A model generated the notes under the pieces. The model did not search any database, was not told where the DNA came from, and was given only the letters and a program-made list of their open reading frames with translations. Of a stretch of 47,920 bases of DNA, positions 6,571 through 14,937 are shown in pieces. The DNA is from Pseudomonadota bacterium (GTDB taxonomy: Bacteria > Pseudomonadota > Alphaproteobacteria > Sphingomonadales > Sphingomonadaceae). Each line of letters begins with the position of its first letter. Position 1 is the first letter of the stretch. The translations under genes were made by a program, and so were the position numbers. The stretch is from the NCBI GenBank assembly GCA_023433445.1, contig JAEZCS010000011.1, forward strand, positions 1-47,920. The letters are read 5' to 3'.

Positions 6571-9419
6571 CGCTGCGCCTCCCGGAGCCTGGCCGGATCG
6601 ACATCCATTGGGCCGACCTCTGTCGGCTCCTCCTTCTGCGCGCGCTGGGCAATATTGCTGAGTTCGGCGAGGGCGAGCATCGTCGCGCCGATCACCGTCA
6701 TCGCGACTCCGATGTCGAACAGCATTGCTGTCGCCAGTTCGAACGTGCCGACAATCGGCAGGGTGAAGTAGCCAAAGGCGCCGGTGAACAGAGGCGCGCC
6801 GAACAGCAGCGAGCCGACACCCGTCAGCGCCGCGATGGTGACGCCGCACCCGATGAGCGTATGTTCGTCGATCTGCCGCCGCTGGTCGGCCCACTCGAAG
6901 CCCGACGCCATATATTGCATGAGAAAGGCGATCGACACCACCAGCCCGGCAATGAACCCACCGCCCGGCGCGTTGTGTCCGCGCAGGAAGATGTAGAGGC
7001 CGACCATTATCGCGAGCGGTAACAGGAGCCGGGTGGCCACAGCGAACATCATCGGGTGCCATTCTGGCGAGCGCGGCAGGTCGGCGACCCATTGCCGCAG
7101 CCGCTGGCCGGAAACACCCCGCGCGGCGGGCTGAAGCAGCGCGAAAATGGTGAGCGCGGCGATGCCCAGCACAGTGATCTCACCGAATGTGTCGAACGCG
7201 CGGAAATCGACCAGCGTTACGTTGACGACATTGGTGCCGCCCCCGCCCGAATAGCTGTTGGCCCAGTGAAAGGCGGAGATGGGCTGATTGGGCTCCCGCG
7301 TCATGATCGCCCAGGCCGCGAAGCCCGCTGCCGAGCCACCTGCAAGGCCAAGCCCCACGTCGCGCAGGCGCTCGACATTGCTTGCCAGCCGGACGGGAAT
7401 CTTGGGCAGCAGGTTGAGCGCAAGCAGCAGCAGCAGGATCGTCACAACCTCGACCGAAATCTGAGTGAGGGCGAGATCGGGCGCCGACAGGTAGACGAAG
7501 GCGAGAGAGACGATAAGGCCGATGACGCTGATATAGATGAGCGTCAGGAAGCGTTGCCGCTGGCCCAGCGCAACGGCGGCCGTCGCAGCCAGCAGCAGCA
7601 GCCAGGCCACGACGGCGACGGGCGGAGCCGGGATTGTCTGTCGTGTGCCGGGCTCATAGCCCCCTGACCAGATGGCCTCGACGCCCAGTACCACCGCGAG
7701 CAGGAACAGCAGCGATAGCTGCCGTTGCAGCGATCCGTTGTGGATGGAGTCGCTGACGAGGCGTGCCAGATCCACAAGTTGCGCGATCCCGCGGTCGAAC
7801 AGTCGCTTGGCATCGACAAGCGGGGCGCTATCCCACGCGCGCTGGAGCCCGCCATGTCGCCACAACAACATTATGCCGACGATGATCGCGCTGACGCTCA
7901 TGGCCAGTGCCGGGGTCAGGCCATGCCATAACATGGGGTGGAAGGCAGGTGCGGTGCCGCCAGTGATGGCGGATGCGGCGGGCGTGATCAGCCAGGCGGT
8001 CATGACGCCCGGGAACAGGCCGACCAGAATGCTCATCGCAGCCAGCAGGGCAGACGAGCCCCACAGACCCAGAGAAGGATCATGCGGTCGGGCGGGATAG
8101 CTCTCACGTTGCTGACCGAGGTAGAGATGCACGATGTAGCGCAACGAGTAGGCCATCGACAGCGTTGCGGCGACGAGCGCGAGCAGCGGCACGATCCAGG
8201 GCGCGCCAGCCCAGACGGTATGCACCGCCTCTTCCAGCATCATCTCCTTGGACAGGAATCCGCTTAGCGGCGGAAGGCCAGCCATCGACGCAGCTGCAAT
8301 GATGCCGGCGGCGGCAGTGATCGGCATCAGCTTCGCCAATCCGCCCAGCAGGCGGATGTCGCGCGTGCCCGCCTCATGATCGACAATGCCGGCGTTCATG
8401 AACAGAGCCGCCTTGAACAATGCGTGGTTGAGCAGGTGGAAGATGCTCACCTGAGCGGCCACTGGTGTGCCGAAGCCGAACAACATGGTGAGCAGGCCAA
8501 GCTGGCTCACCGTCGAATAGGCGAGGATCGCTTTCAGGTCGTGCTTGAATAGGGCGATGGCAGCGCCGATCAGCATGGTCACCAGCCCGGTTGTCGACAC
8601 CAGATAGAACCAGAGATCGGTGCCCGACAGCACCGGCCAGAAGCGCGCCAAGAGGAATACGCCAGCCTTCACCATGGTGGCCGAGTGGAGATAGGCGCTC
8701 ACTGGCGTCGGCGCGGCCATGGCGTGCGGCAGCCAGAAGTGGAACGGGAATTGCGCCGATTTGGTGAAACATCCCAGCAGGATCAGTACCAGAGCCGCCG
8801 GATAGAGGTGCGAGCCTCTGATGATGTCGCCGCGAACCAGAATATCCGCAAGCTCGTAGGAACCGGCGATATGGCCCAGCAGCAGCAGCCCGCCGATCAG
8901 CGCCAATCCGCCGCCGCCGGTCACCGCCAGCGCCATGCGTGCTCCCTGCCGTCCCTCGGGCTTGTCGCTGCGGAAGCCGATCAACAGGAAGGACGACAGG
9001 CTGGTCAGCTCCCAAAAGATAAGGAGCAACAGGATATTACCCGATAGCGCGATACCCAACATCGCACCCTGGAACAGCAGGAGCAGCGACAGGAACTGGC
9101 CCATCGCTTCGTTGGCGGGCAGGTAGAAACGCGCATAAATCACGATCAGCAGCCCGATCCCAAGGATCAGGCCGGCGAACAATAGGCCGAGCCCGTCGAG
9201 CCGCAGTGTGAGATTGAGCCCTATGGTCGGTACCCAAGGCAACTGGATCTGGTCGGCTATGCCCGCCAGCGCAGACGGCGCGGCAAAGAGTAGCACGGCG
9301 AGGGCTGCGACAACATGGGCGAGTGCGAGCAATGCCTGGATGTTCCGGCTCGCGCGCGGCAGCAGAGCCAGCCACGCCGCGCCCAGGAATGGCAAGAGGG
9401 CAAGCAGGATCAGTTGCAA
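6567..9419 (-). CDS. mrpAB: Na+/H+ antiporter subunit A, fused MrpA-MrpB
   Basis: 950 residues, the largest Mrp subunit. The N-terminal 500 or so are ND5-like: the key Glu is in 'LIFWELTSLSSFLLIGF', conserved Lys and His residues are in 'FTKSAQFPFHFWLPHAM' and 'FKHDLKAILAYSTVSQLG', and 'LSGFLSKEMMLEEA' is present. A NuoJ-like portion follows. The last 140 or so residues are an MrpB domain ('LLLPLAIMVGLYIFLRGHNAPGGGF'). The absence of a separate mrpB, with mrpC directly downstream, is the group-2 (fused A/B) operon layout. The start is a TTG ('MQLILLALLPFLGAAW'), with only a weak ribosome site before it. The protein exchanges Na+ or K+ for H+ at the cytoplasmic membrane. This is the first gene of the operon. 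Confidence 0.92.
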   Translation of the reverse strand: MQLILLALLPFLGAAWLALLPRASRNIQALLALAHVVAALAVLLFAAPSALAGIADQIQLPWVPTIGLNLTLRLDGLGLLFAGLILGIGLLIVIYARFYLPANEAMGQFLSLLLLFQGAMLGIALSGNILLLLIFWELTSLSSFLLIGFRSDKPEGRQGARMALAVTGGGGLALIGGLLLLGHIAGSYELADILVRGDIIRGSHLYPAALVLILLGCFTKSAQFPFHFWLPHAMAAPTPVSAYLHSATMVKAGVFLLARFWPVLSGTDLWFYLVSTTGLVTMLIGAAIALFKHDLKAILAYSTVSQLGLLTMLFGFGTPVAAQVSIFHLLNHALFKAALFMNAGIVDHEAGTRDIRLLGGLAKLMPITAAAGIIAAASMAGLPPLSGFLSKEMMLEEAVHTVWAGAPWIVPLLALVAATLSMAYSLRYIVHLYLGQQRESYPARPHDPSLGLWGSSALLAAMSILVGLFPGVMTAWLITPAASAITGGTAPAFHPMLWHGLTPALAMSVSAIIVGIMLLWRHGGLQRAWDSAPLVDAKRLFDRGIAQLVDLARLVSDSIHNGSLQRQLSLLFLLAVVLGVEAIWSGGYEPGTRQTIPAPPVAVVAWLLLLAATAAVALGQRQRFLTLIYISVIGLIVSLAFVYLSAPDLALTQISVEVVTILLLLLALNLLPKIPVRLASNVERLRDVGLGLAGGSAAGFAAWAIMTREPNQPISAFHWANSYSGGGGTNVVNVTLVDFRAFDTFGEITVLGIAALTIFALLQPAARGVSGQRLRQWVADLPRSPEWHPMMFAVATRLLLPLAIMVGLYIFLRGHNAPGGGFIAGLVVSIAFLMQYMASGFEWADQRRQIDEHTLIGCGVTIAALTGVGSLLFGAPLFTGAFGYFTLPIVGTFELATAMLFDIGVAMTVIGATMLALAELSNIAQRAQKEEPTEVGPMDVDPARLREAQR

Positions 9420-9751
9420 GGCACACCCGTAAATGACTGAATAGCTTGGCTGAGGTCGGAATTTGAAATGAAAGGATCACGTAGAGGTAACGCCTGGCGA
9501 TCACAAGCATTGGGCAATAGGAAGCAATTCATCAGTGCGCAGGTCCACGGCGCTGGCGGCCCGACCAACGCATAACCTGCCCCCGACGATATCGTTAGGG
9601 CACCCAGGGACGGTATTGCCTCTCTCAACATCGTATTGCAACGCAAAGTGAGAGCGGCTGGTAAGGAAATCACGCCGTCGGTGTGGATCGCGCTGGCTGT
9701 GCCTGCAGGTCGTCCGATTCTGAAGTGATAGGAACTGCGTGGGCGCCGCTA
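9420..9751. other. Intergenic, upstream of the Mrp operon
   Basis: 332 bases between the MrpAB start and the stop of the small oxidase-linked membrane protein. I see no convincing gene: open frames on both strands lack membrane or domain signatures and a plausible start. It must hold the leader and probably a promoter of the Mrp operon, since the upstream oxidase genes are co-directional but the gap is long. No clear terminator hairpin with a T run was found. Confidence 0.5.
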
Positions 9752-10063
9752 TTACAAACAGGTCGAAATCAGGAATATGGGTAAACCGGTAACAACTGTT
9801 CCCGCAAAGCCGGCAAGTGCGGTGGTGGTGGCGAGCTTGCGTTCGAAGCCGCTCAGCCTTGTCCAAGCCCGCCAGATCGTCACCATGCCGGCGCAACAGG
9901 CGAAAAGCCAGATAACGCCAAGCGCCCAGGAGAACAGGGTCCCCCCGGCCAGAGGCATGGCGTCCCATCGTCGGGAGCATCCTATACCGTGAACCGCGTA
10001 GAGCAGGGAAAAGCCGGCTGCCCAGAGCAGCAGTCCAGCGCTTGCCCGGGCTAGCAACTTCAT
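9752..10063 (-). CDS. Small membrane protein of the cytochrome oxidase operon
   Basis: 103 residues with three hydrophobic helices (about 8-26, 42-65 and 78-100), the last being 'TTALAGFAGTVVTGLPIFLI'. A conserved-looking 'HGIGCSRRWD' loop joins the first two. The ATG overlaps the stop of the CtaD-CtaE fusion (ATGA), so it is translated with the oxidase and probably acts with it, as an accessory or small structural subunit in the position of subunit IV/CtaF. I do not recognise a named family, so this role is inferred from coupling only. Confidence 0.6.
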   Translation of the reverse strand: MKLLARASAGLLLWAAGFSLLYAVHGIGCSRRWDAMPLAGGTLFSWALGVIWLFACCAGMVTIWRAWTRLSGFERKLATTTALAGFAGTVVTGLPIFLISTCL

Positions 10064-12552
10064 GGCGCGACCGCGGGGCCAAGAAGGCAGGCGAGGGTGA
10101 CCAGTACGACCAAGGCGGAAAAGTCGCTGAAGAGGCGAGCAACCGAAACGTCCAGGGCGCGGGCTTTCGATATGAATCCGGCGGCGATCCTGGCCTTCGC
10201 GAAAGCGGTGGACGTCATCGCGACAAGGGCGTGGAGACCGGCATATGCGATCAGAATCCAGGCCGTCGCGGCATAGGCGTGACTGGATGGGGCGGGCAGC
10301 GACGTGACGCCCATTGCCAACAGGCCGATGATGGTCGCCGCGTGGGCTGCTGCGGCGGCCACGCTCATCTGCCCTGCCGCCACCATGGACTGCGACTGAA
10401 CCTTCGCTTCAGCGCGCCGTCCGAGGAGAGCCGCCACAATCGCCACGGCGCCGGTCATCGCCCCTGTCACAAAGCCTCCCTCGAGGATGTTTGGCGGGGG
10501 CCAGTTGGGCGCGACGACCCACAGAAAGGCATAGCCGAAGATCAGGGAGGCCAGCAGCACGGCATCTGCGGTCAGCAAGAACAGGCCGCCCCACCAGCCG
10601 GGCGCGCCGGGGCATTCGCGATGGATCGGCGCGGTCCGTCCGCCGCCGATGGGCACCTGGCCGACATCGTTGCGCGATCCCAGTTTCCATGCCCAGCGCC
10701 AGCCCAGCGCGATGACACCGATGACCGCCACCGGCGCGAACCAGTAATATCCAAGCAGTACCGACAGGAAGAAACATCCCGTGACGGCTGCGGTGATGAT
10801 CGGCAGGCGGCTGTTTCCTGGCAGGACCAGGACATGGTCGATGGCCCCGCTCGTGGGGGCCACCGCCATGGTCTCCCGCCAGCCATGTCGCACCTCTGCC
10901 AGATAGCCTTCCCCTCGGGCGAGCTTCAATGCCAGAGTGGGGTCCAAAGCAAGCGGTTCACGGTCCGTGACCTCTGGCTGGCTGGCGATGTTGTAGGCGG
11001 GGGCCGGGATCGGCATGGCCCACTCCAGCGTGCCGGCCGCCCATGGATTGCGCGGGCTGCGCCGCGAAAGGAAGATCTGCATGCCGACATCAATCGCGAA
11101 CAGCGCGAAGCCGAAAGCCATGATGAAGCTTCCGACCGAAGACAGCAGGTTAAGCGAGGTCCAGCCCATTTCGGCGGAATAGGTGTAGATCCGGCGCGGC
11201 ATGCCCAGCAGCCCGGTCAGGTGCATCAGAAAGAAGGTCAGGTTGAAACCGATGAGGATCAGCCAGAAGGCCGCTTCGCCAAGCCGGGGAACACGCGAGC
11301 GGCCAGTGAAGTGAGGCAACCAGTAATAGGCCCCCGCCAACATGGGAAAGATAAATCCGCCTACGAGCACATAATGCAGATGTGCGACGACGAAGTGGCT
11401 GTCATGCGCCTGTGCGTCGAATGGCACCATCGCCAGCATCACGCCGGTCAGTCCCCCGATCACGAAGACGAGGAAGAACCCTAGCAGATAAAGCATCGGC
11501 AGATTCAGTTCCGGTCGGCCTTTCCACAGCGTCCCGATCCATGCGAAAACCTGTAAAGCGGTGGGGACCGCGACCAATGCAGATGCGACCGAAAAGAAGC
11601 CCAGCGCCATATGCGGGATGCCGGTCGTGAACATGTGGTGGACCCAAAGCCCGAAGCTGAGGAAAGCAAGTGCCAGCAGCGCTGCGATAATCCAGCCATA
11701 ACCCAGGATTGGCGTGCGCGCCATGACGGGCAGGACGGTCGAAACGACGCCAGCCGCCGGCAGGAAGATGATGTACACCTCCGGGTGCCCGAACAACCAG
11801 AAGAGATGCTGCCACAGAAGTGGACTGCCGCCGCGTGCGGGGTCGAAGAACGGCCAGTCAAAGGCCCGCTCCACCTCCAGCAGGATGGATCCCAGGATCA
11901 ACGGAGGAAAGGCGACGATCATCATCAGCGCGGTGATGAGAAGATACCATGCGAACAGGGGCATCCGGTCGAGCCGCATGCCGGGTGCTCGCACCTTCAA
12001 GACCGAGACGGCGATCTCAATGGCTGCGGCCATCGCGGAAATCTCCACGAAGGTGATGCCGAGCAACCAGACATCCGCATTAATGCCGGGCGTATAGACC
12101 TTGGATGACAGAGGCGTGTACATGAACCAGCCGCCGTCGGGCGCCACGGCCAGGCCAAGCGCTGCAAGCAGAATGGTGCCGCCGAACAAATAGCACCACC
12201 AGCCATAGGCCGAGAGACGCGGGAAGGCCATGTCGCGGCTGCCCAGCAGCTTGGGGAGCAGATAAAGCGCCAGTCCCTCGAACATCGGGATGGCGAACAG
12301 GAACATCATGATGCTGCCGTGCATCGTGAACAGCTGGTTGTAGATCGCTGGACCGACGAAGGCACTGTCGGGCGTCGCCAGTTGCGCGCGTATCAACATC
12401 GCCAGAACCCCGCCGATCGCGAAGAACGCGAACGCGGCGAGGATGAAGCGCTTGCCGATGTCGGAGTGGTTGACCGACAACAGGGTGCCTCGCCAGCCCT
12501 TGGGAGTGCCCCAGATGGCCATCAGGGCCTGGTGGCGGCGTAGAACGTTCAC
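10060..12552 (-). CDS. ctaDE: Cytochrome c oxidase subunit I-III fusion
   Basis: 830 residues from a GTG at 12552 that overlaps the coxB stop (GTGA). Residues 1 to about 500 are heme-copper oxidase subunit I. His78 (TMHGS) and His393 are the low-spin heme ligands and His391 the high-spin heme ligand (VAHLHYVL). CuB ligands are His256, in 'HPEVY' with the cross-linking Tyr260, and His305/His306 in 'WVHHMFT'. Glu258 and the D-channel Asp107 (RDMAFPR) are present. The position of the K-channel Lys is Gln334 (TALQVFAW), and the usual 'MDVDTRAYF' segment is replaced. Residues of about 600-830 are a divergent subunit III ('GWWGGLFLLTADAVLLASLIFGYAFLW'). It reduces O2 to water and should pump protons through the D channel, but the K-channel change makes its mechanism uncertain. 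Confidence 0.88.
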   Translation of the reverse strand: MNVLRRHQALMAIWGTPKGWRGTLLSVNHSDIGKRFILAAFAFFAIGGVLAMLIRAQLATPDSAFVGPAIYNQLFTMHGSIMMFLFAIPMFEGLALYLLPKLLGSRDMAFPRLSAYGWWCYLFGGTILLAALGLAVAPDGGWFMYTPLSSKVYTPGINADVWLLGITFVEISAMAAAIEIAVSVLKVRAPGMRLDRMPLFAWYLLITALMMIVAFPPLILGSILLEVERAFDWPFFDPARGGSPLLWQHLFWLFGHPEVYIIFLPAAGVVSTVLPVMARTPILGYGWIIAALLALAFLSFGLWVHHMFTTGIPHMALGFFSVASALVAVPTALQVFAWIGTLWKGRPELNLPMLYLLGFFLVFVIGGLTGVMLAMVPFDAQAHDSHFVVAHLHYVLVGGFIFPMLAGAYYWLPHFTGRSRVPRLGEAAFWLILIGFNLTFFLMHLTGLLGMPRRIYTYSAEMGWTSLNLLSSVGSFIMAFGFALFAIDVGMQIFLSRRSPRNPWAAGTLEWAMPIPAPAYNIASQPEVTDREPLALDPTLALKLARGEGYLAEVRHGWRETMAVAPTSGAIDHVLVLPGNSRLPIITAAVTGCFFLSVLLGYYWFAPVAVIGVIALGWRWAWKLGSRNDVGQVPIGGGRTAPIHRECPGAPGWWGGLFLLTADAVLLASLIFGYAFLWVVAPNWPPPNILEGGFVTGAMTGAVAIVAALLGRRAEAKVQSQSMVAAGQMSVAAAAAHAATIIGLLAMGVTSLPAPSSHAYAATAWILIAYAGLHALVAMTSTAFAKARIAAGFISKARALDVSVARLFSDFSALVVLVTLACLLGPAVAP

Positions 12553-13211
12553 TGGACCGTCCCTTGGCGGAATGCCGCCCAGCCACGGGGATCATGTGCA
12601 ACCACCTGGAAGCGGTGATTGCTATGGTCCAGCCCGCAGAATTCGGCGCACTGTCCGGCGAACACGCCCGGTTCGTCCGCCTGAATCCGCAATATGTTCA
12701 CCTGGCCAGGAATGGCATCCATCTTGCCGCCAAGGCGCGGCACCCAAAAACTGTGGATCACGTCGGCAGAGGCAAGGTGAACATCCACTGGCCGTCCGGC
12801 GGGGATGTGGAGTGTGCCACGCGTCACAATCGGTCCGTTGGCGCCGGGTTGCTGGAACGTCCAGAACCATTGCTGCCCCGTCGCTTGCACAGTCAGGACT
12901 TCGGGTGCGGGATGGGGGAGGGAGCGGTTGCCCAGCACAAGGGCGTAGCCCAACAGTGCCGTTAGCACCACGCCCGGCATGGCGACACCCAACCAGCCGA
13001 TCCACAGCGCTTCGCTTCCGCCGCTGTCGCGGCTACGTCGGCGAAAGGACAGTGCCAGCAAGGCCAGGACCAGGATCGTAAGCGCGGAAGCTCCCGCCAG
13101 CATTACCCACCATAGCGTCGCGACGCCCGCCGATGCCGGTCCACCCGCGTCGAGGGTGGAAAGTGGTCCACCGCACCCGCGCACGATGAAAGGTGGCGCA
13201 ATTGACGCCAA
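12549..13211 (-). CDS. coxB: Cytochrome c oxidase subunit II (CuA)
   Basis: 220 residues if the TTG at 13211 is used. The start is uncertain: the frame is open far upstream, an ATG at 13298 lies inside the divergent gene, and no good ribosome site is visible. Cys13 in 'IVRGCGGPLS' looks like a lipoprotein Cys, but the signal is short. Two membrane helices follow (about 32-56 and 72-93), then the cupredoxin domain. CuA ligands are His153 (VIHSFW), Cys188, Glu190, Cys192 (QCAEFC) and His196. The expected Met ligand three residues later is His199. 'GQQWFWTFQQ' is the aromatic electron-entry segment. No C-terminal cytochrome c domain is present. Its stop overlaps the ctaDE start. Confidence 0.85.
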   Translation of the reverse strand: MASIAPPFIVRGCGGPLSTLDAGGPASAGVATLWWVMLAGASALTILVLALLALSFRRRSRDSGGSEALWIGWLGVAMPGVVLTALLGYALVLGNRSLPHPAPEVLTVQATGQQWFWTFQQPGANGPIVTRGTLHIPAGRPVDVHLASADVIHSFWVPRLGGKMDAIPGQVNILRIQADEPGVFAGQCAEFCGLDHSNHRFQVVAHDPRGWAAFRQGTVQ

Positions 13212-13229
13212 ACGGTGAATATTGCGCCG

Positions 13230-13757
13230 ATGAGCGTAACCGACGATACCGTGAAGACAGAAGCCCCGCTGGTCGATCCCATCTCGGCGCAACCTCATTT
13301 CCACCGAACTGAATCGAAGATCGCGGTTGCGGGCCACCCCATTCATGCGATGCTGGTGGCGTTTCCCGTCGCGCTCGCCATGTGCACCCTGGGCGCGGAC
13401 GGATTCTACTGGTGGACGGGTGATCCGTTCTGGGCGAGGGCTGCGCTCTGGGCGAGCGGCATGGCGTTCCTGCTCGGATTGCTGGCGGGCGTGTCGGGCA
13501 CGGTTGAACTGTTGCTGGTGCCTGGTATCCGAGCGCGTGCAGCCAGCTGGACCCATTTCGTCATCGCCGTCATGCTGCTGTCGATCCTCGGCGCGAACTG
13601 GGGCTATCGGCTGACGCAGGGTTATGAACAAGCGGTCCTGCCTTGGGGCTTGCTGCTGTCCGCATTCGCAGCGATGTTTACGGCCATCACTGGCTGGCAT
13701 GGCGGCAAGCTGGTGTTCGACTATCAATTGGGCACCTCGTCGACCGGCAAGGGTTGA
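13230..13757 (+). CDS. DUF2231 membrane protein
   Basis: 175 residues from the ATG at 13230; an in-frame GTG at 13215 is possible. There are four membrane helices, with the DUF2231 signature 'GHPIHAMLVAFPVALAMCTLGAD' near the N terminus and 'GTVELLLVP' and 'GWHGGKLVFDYQ' later. The conserved His residues suggest metal or heme contact, but the function of the family is not known. It is the only + strand gene in the energy block. It starts a few bases from the divergent coxB start, and its 3' end overlaps the CopD-like gene tail to tail by 34 bases. Such proteins often sit beside oxidase or heme genes. Confidence 0.8.
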   Translation: MSVTDDTVKTEAPLVDPISAQPHFHRTESKIAVAGHPIHAMLVAFPVALAMCTLGADGFYWWTGDPFWARAALWASGMAFLLGLLAGVSGTVELLLVPGIRARAASWTHFVIAVMLLSILGANWGYRLTQGYEQAVLPWGLLLSAFAAMFTAITGWHGGKLVFDYQLGTSSTGKG

Positions 13758-14221
13758 TCCTGCGTGTGGGTCAGCCAGCGAGGCGCGAGCCTGTCAGCCA
13801 GCAGGGGCTTTCCCAGTACCAGTAACAGGATGGTGATCGATGCCAGAGCCGCGATGCTGACCGTGGCCACCGGCCAACCCCGTGGTGGATCGTAGCTGCC
13901 CCGTTGCTCACCCACCACCAGGGTGACATGCCCGATCCAGGCGTGCAGCAATACGAGCACCCCGACAGCGACCAATTTGGCGAACATCCAGGGCACGAAG
14001 ACCTCTCGCAGGAAAACGAGAGCAGTGCCCATGACGATCGTGAGCACCGCAGCGGGCGTGACGATCCCCGTGTAGGCCTTATGCGTCAATACGCGCAGAC
14101 GCCCATATTCCGGTTGGTCATGGGCGGTATCGTGTCTCGCCAGCACCAGCGGCAAACCGACCAGTCCCGCGCACCAGATGCAAAGCGCGGCGATATGCAG
14201 GAACTTGACCGTCGCGATCAC
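13724..14221 (-). CDS. CopD-like integral membrane protein
   Basis: 165 residues from a GTG at 14221 that overlaps the ctaG stop (GTGA). The longer open frame upstream is a shadow of ctaG. There are four membrane helices: 'VKFLHIAALCIWCAGLVGLPLVLA', 'YTGIVTPAAVLTIVMGTALVFL', 'MFAKLVAVGVLVLLHAWIGHVTLVVGE' and a C-terminal one. His9 and His residues in helix 3 suit heme or copper binding, as in CopD or HemJ-like proteins. Translational coupling to the CtaG-like protein suggests a role in copper delivery to, or assembly of, the oxidase downstream. I cannot separate CopD from other small cytochrome-b-like families by eye. Confidence 0.65.
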   Translation of the reverse strand: MIATVKFLHIAALCIWCAGLVGLPLVLARHDTAHDQPEYGRLRVLTHKAYTGIVTPAAVLTIVMGTALVFLREVFVPWMFAKLVAVGVLVLLHAWIGHVTLVVGEQRGSYDPPRGWPVATVSIAALASITILLLVLGKPLLADRLAPRWLTHTQDQPLPVDEVPN

Positions 14222-14913
14222 GGCGCGGTCATGGTCTGGGTCCAGCCGCGCCGGGCGACGATCCCCAAGGCGATGGCATAAGGGATGATGCCCGGCACCC
14301 ACATGACGAGCCCGGCAAGCTGCTGATCGACCAGCGCCGGGAGCCCCCAGGCGACGGTGGTGCCGGCATGCGCCGCGTAGAGGAGGGAAGGCGCAAACGT
14401 CAGCAGGGCGCCCAGCATTCCCATCTGCGCCATCGCTGCAATCGTCGCGGATGTTGCAGCAACCGGAGGCGCGGCGAACAGGCATCGCCAAAACCAGATG
14501 GCGGAGGTCAGAAGGCTTGATTGCATCAGCCAATAGACAGGCGTGCTCGCCAGTGCTGAATCATAGAAGGATGGCACGTGCCACAGCCACAGCGTCGTCG
14601 TGGCCGCCACGAAGGAGATGCCGAGCGCGTGAGGCCTGCGGGCGGGAAAGGCCAGCGCCAGCAACGGGGCGCTCACTGCGACGAGGAGGACATGGTGCAG
14701 CGCGCGCGCGGAGAACAAGGCCACGCTGATCGCACATAAGGGAGACAAAAATGCCAGCGCCAGCACGCCGACCCCGGCGAATGCAAGCCGCGGCGATCCC
14801 GCGCGCGAGGCGAGGGCGGCGCTTGCGGCGAAGATCGCGAGCAAGGCCGGGTCCAGGTTCCAGGCCAACATCGCCTCGGCGGGAACTGGCGGCGGACCGC
14901 AATAGCTTGTCAT
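14218..14913 (-). CDS. ctaG: Cytochrome c oxidase assembly protein, caa3-type CtaG family
   Basis: 231 residues from the ATG at 14913, which follows GGAGGG at good spacing; an in-frame TTG at 14928 is less likely. About seven membrane helices are visible. His residues at membrane edges ('ALHHVLLVAVSAPLLAL' and 'LWLWHVPSFYDSAL') match the caa3_CtaG family, polytopic proteins involved in CuB or oxidase assembly. This family is not the single-helix Cox11/CtaG. It sits 24 bases after the FocA-like gene, overlaps the CopD-like gene, and precedes coxB-ctaDE on the same strand, which supports an assembly role for that oxidase. Confidence 0.82.
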   Translation of the reverse strand: MTSYCGPPPVPAEAMLAWNLDPALLAIFAASAALASRAGSPRLAFAGVGVLALAFLSPLCAISVALFSARALHHVLLVAVSAPLLALAFPARRPHALGISFVAATTTLWLWHVPSFYDSALASTPVYWLMQSSLLTSAIWFWRCLFAAPPVAATSATIAAMAQMGMLGALLTFAPSLLYAAHAGTTVAWGLPALVDQQLAGLVMWVPGIIPYAIALGIVARRGWTQTMTAP

Positions 14914-14937
14914 GCTTCCCTCCTGCAAGCGTGTGCG

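Noticed and set aside
9501..10142. 213-codon - strand frame over the small membrane gene
   Set aside because: It overlaps the membrane-protein gene that is coupled to ctaDE by ATGA; the translation is Arg/Ser/Pro-rich without features.
10042..11484. 480-codon + strand frame antisense to ctaDE
   Set aside because: Antisense shadow of a conserved oxidase gene in GC-rich DNA; composition is Gln/Arg/Gly-rich and unlike a real protein.
13212..13727. Long N-terminal extension of CoxB
   Set aside because: This stretch is the antisense of the DUF2231 gene and would add an Arg/Gln-rich segment ahead of the membrane anchor.
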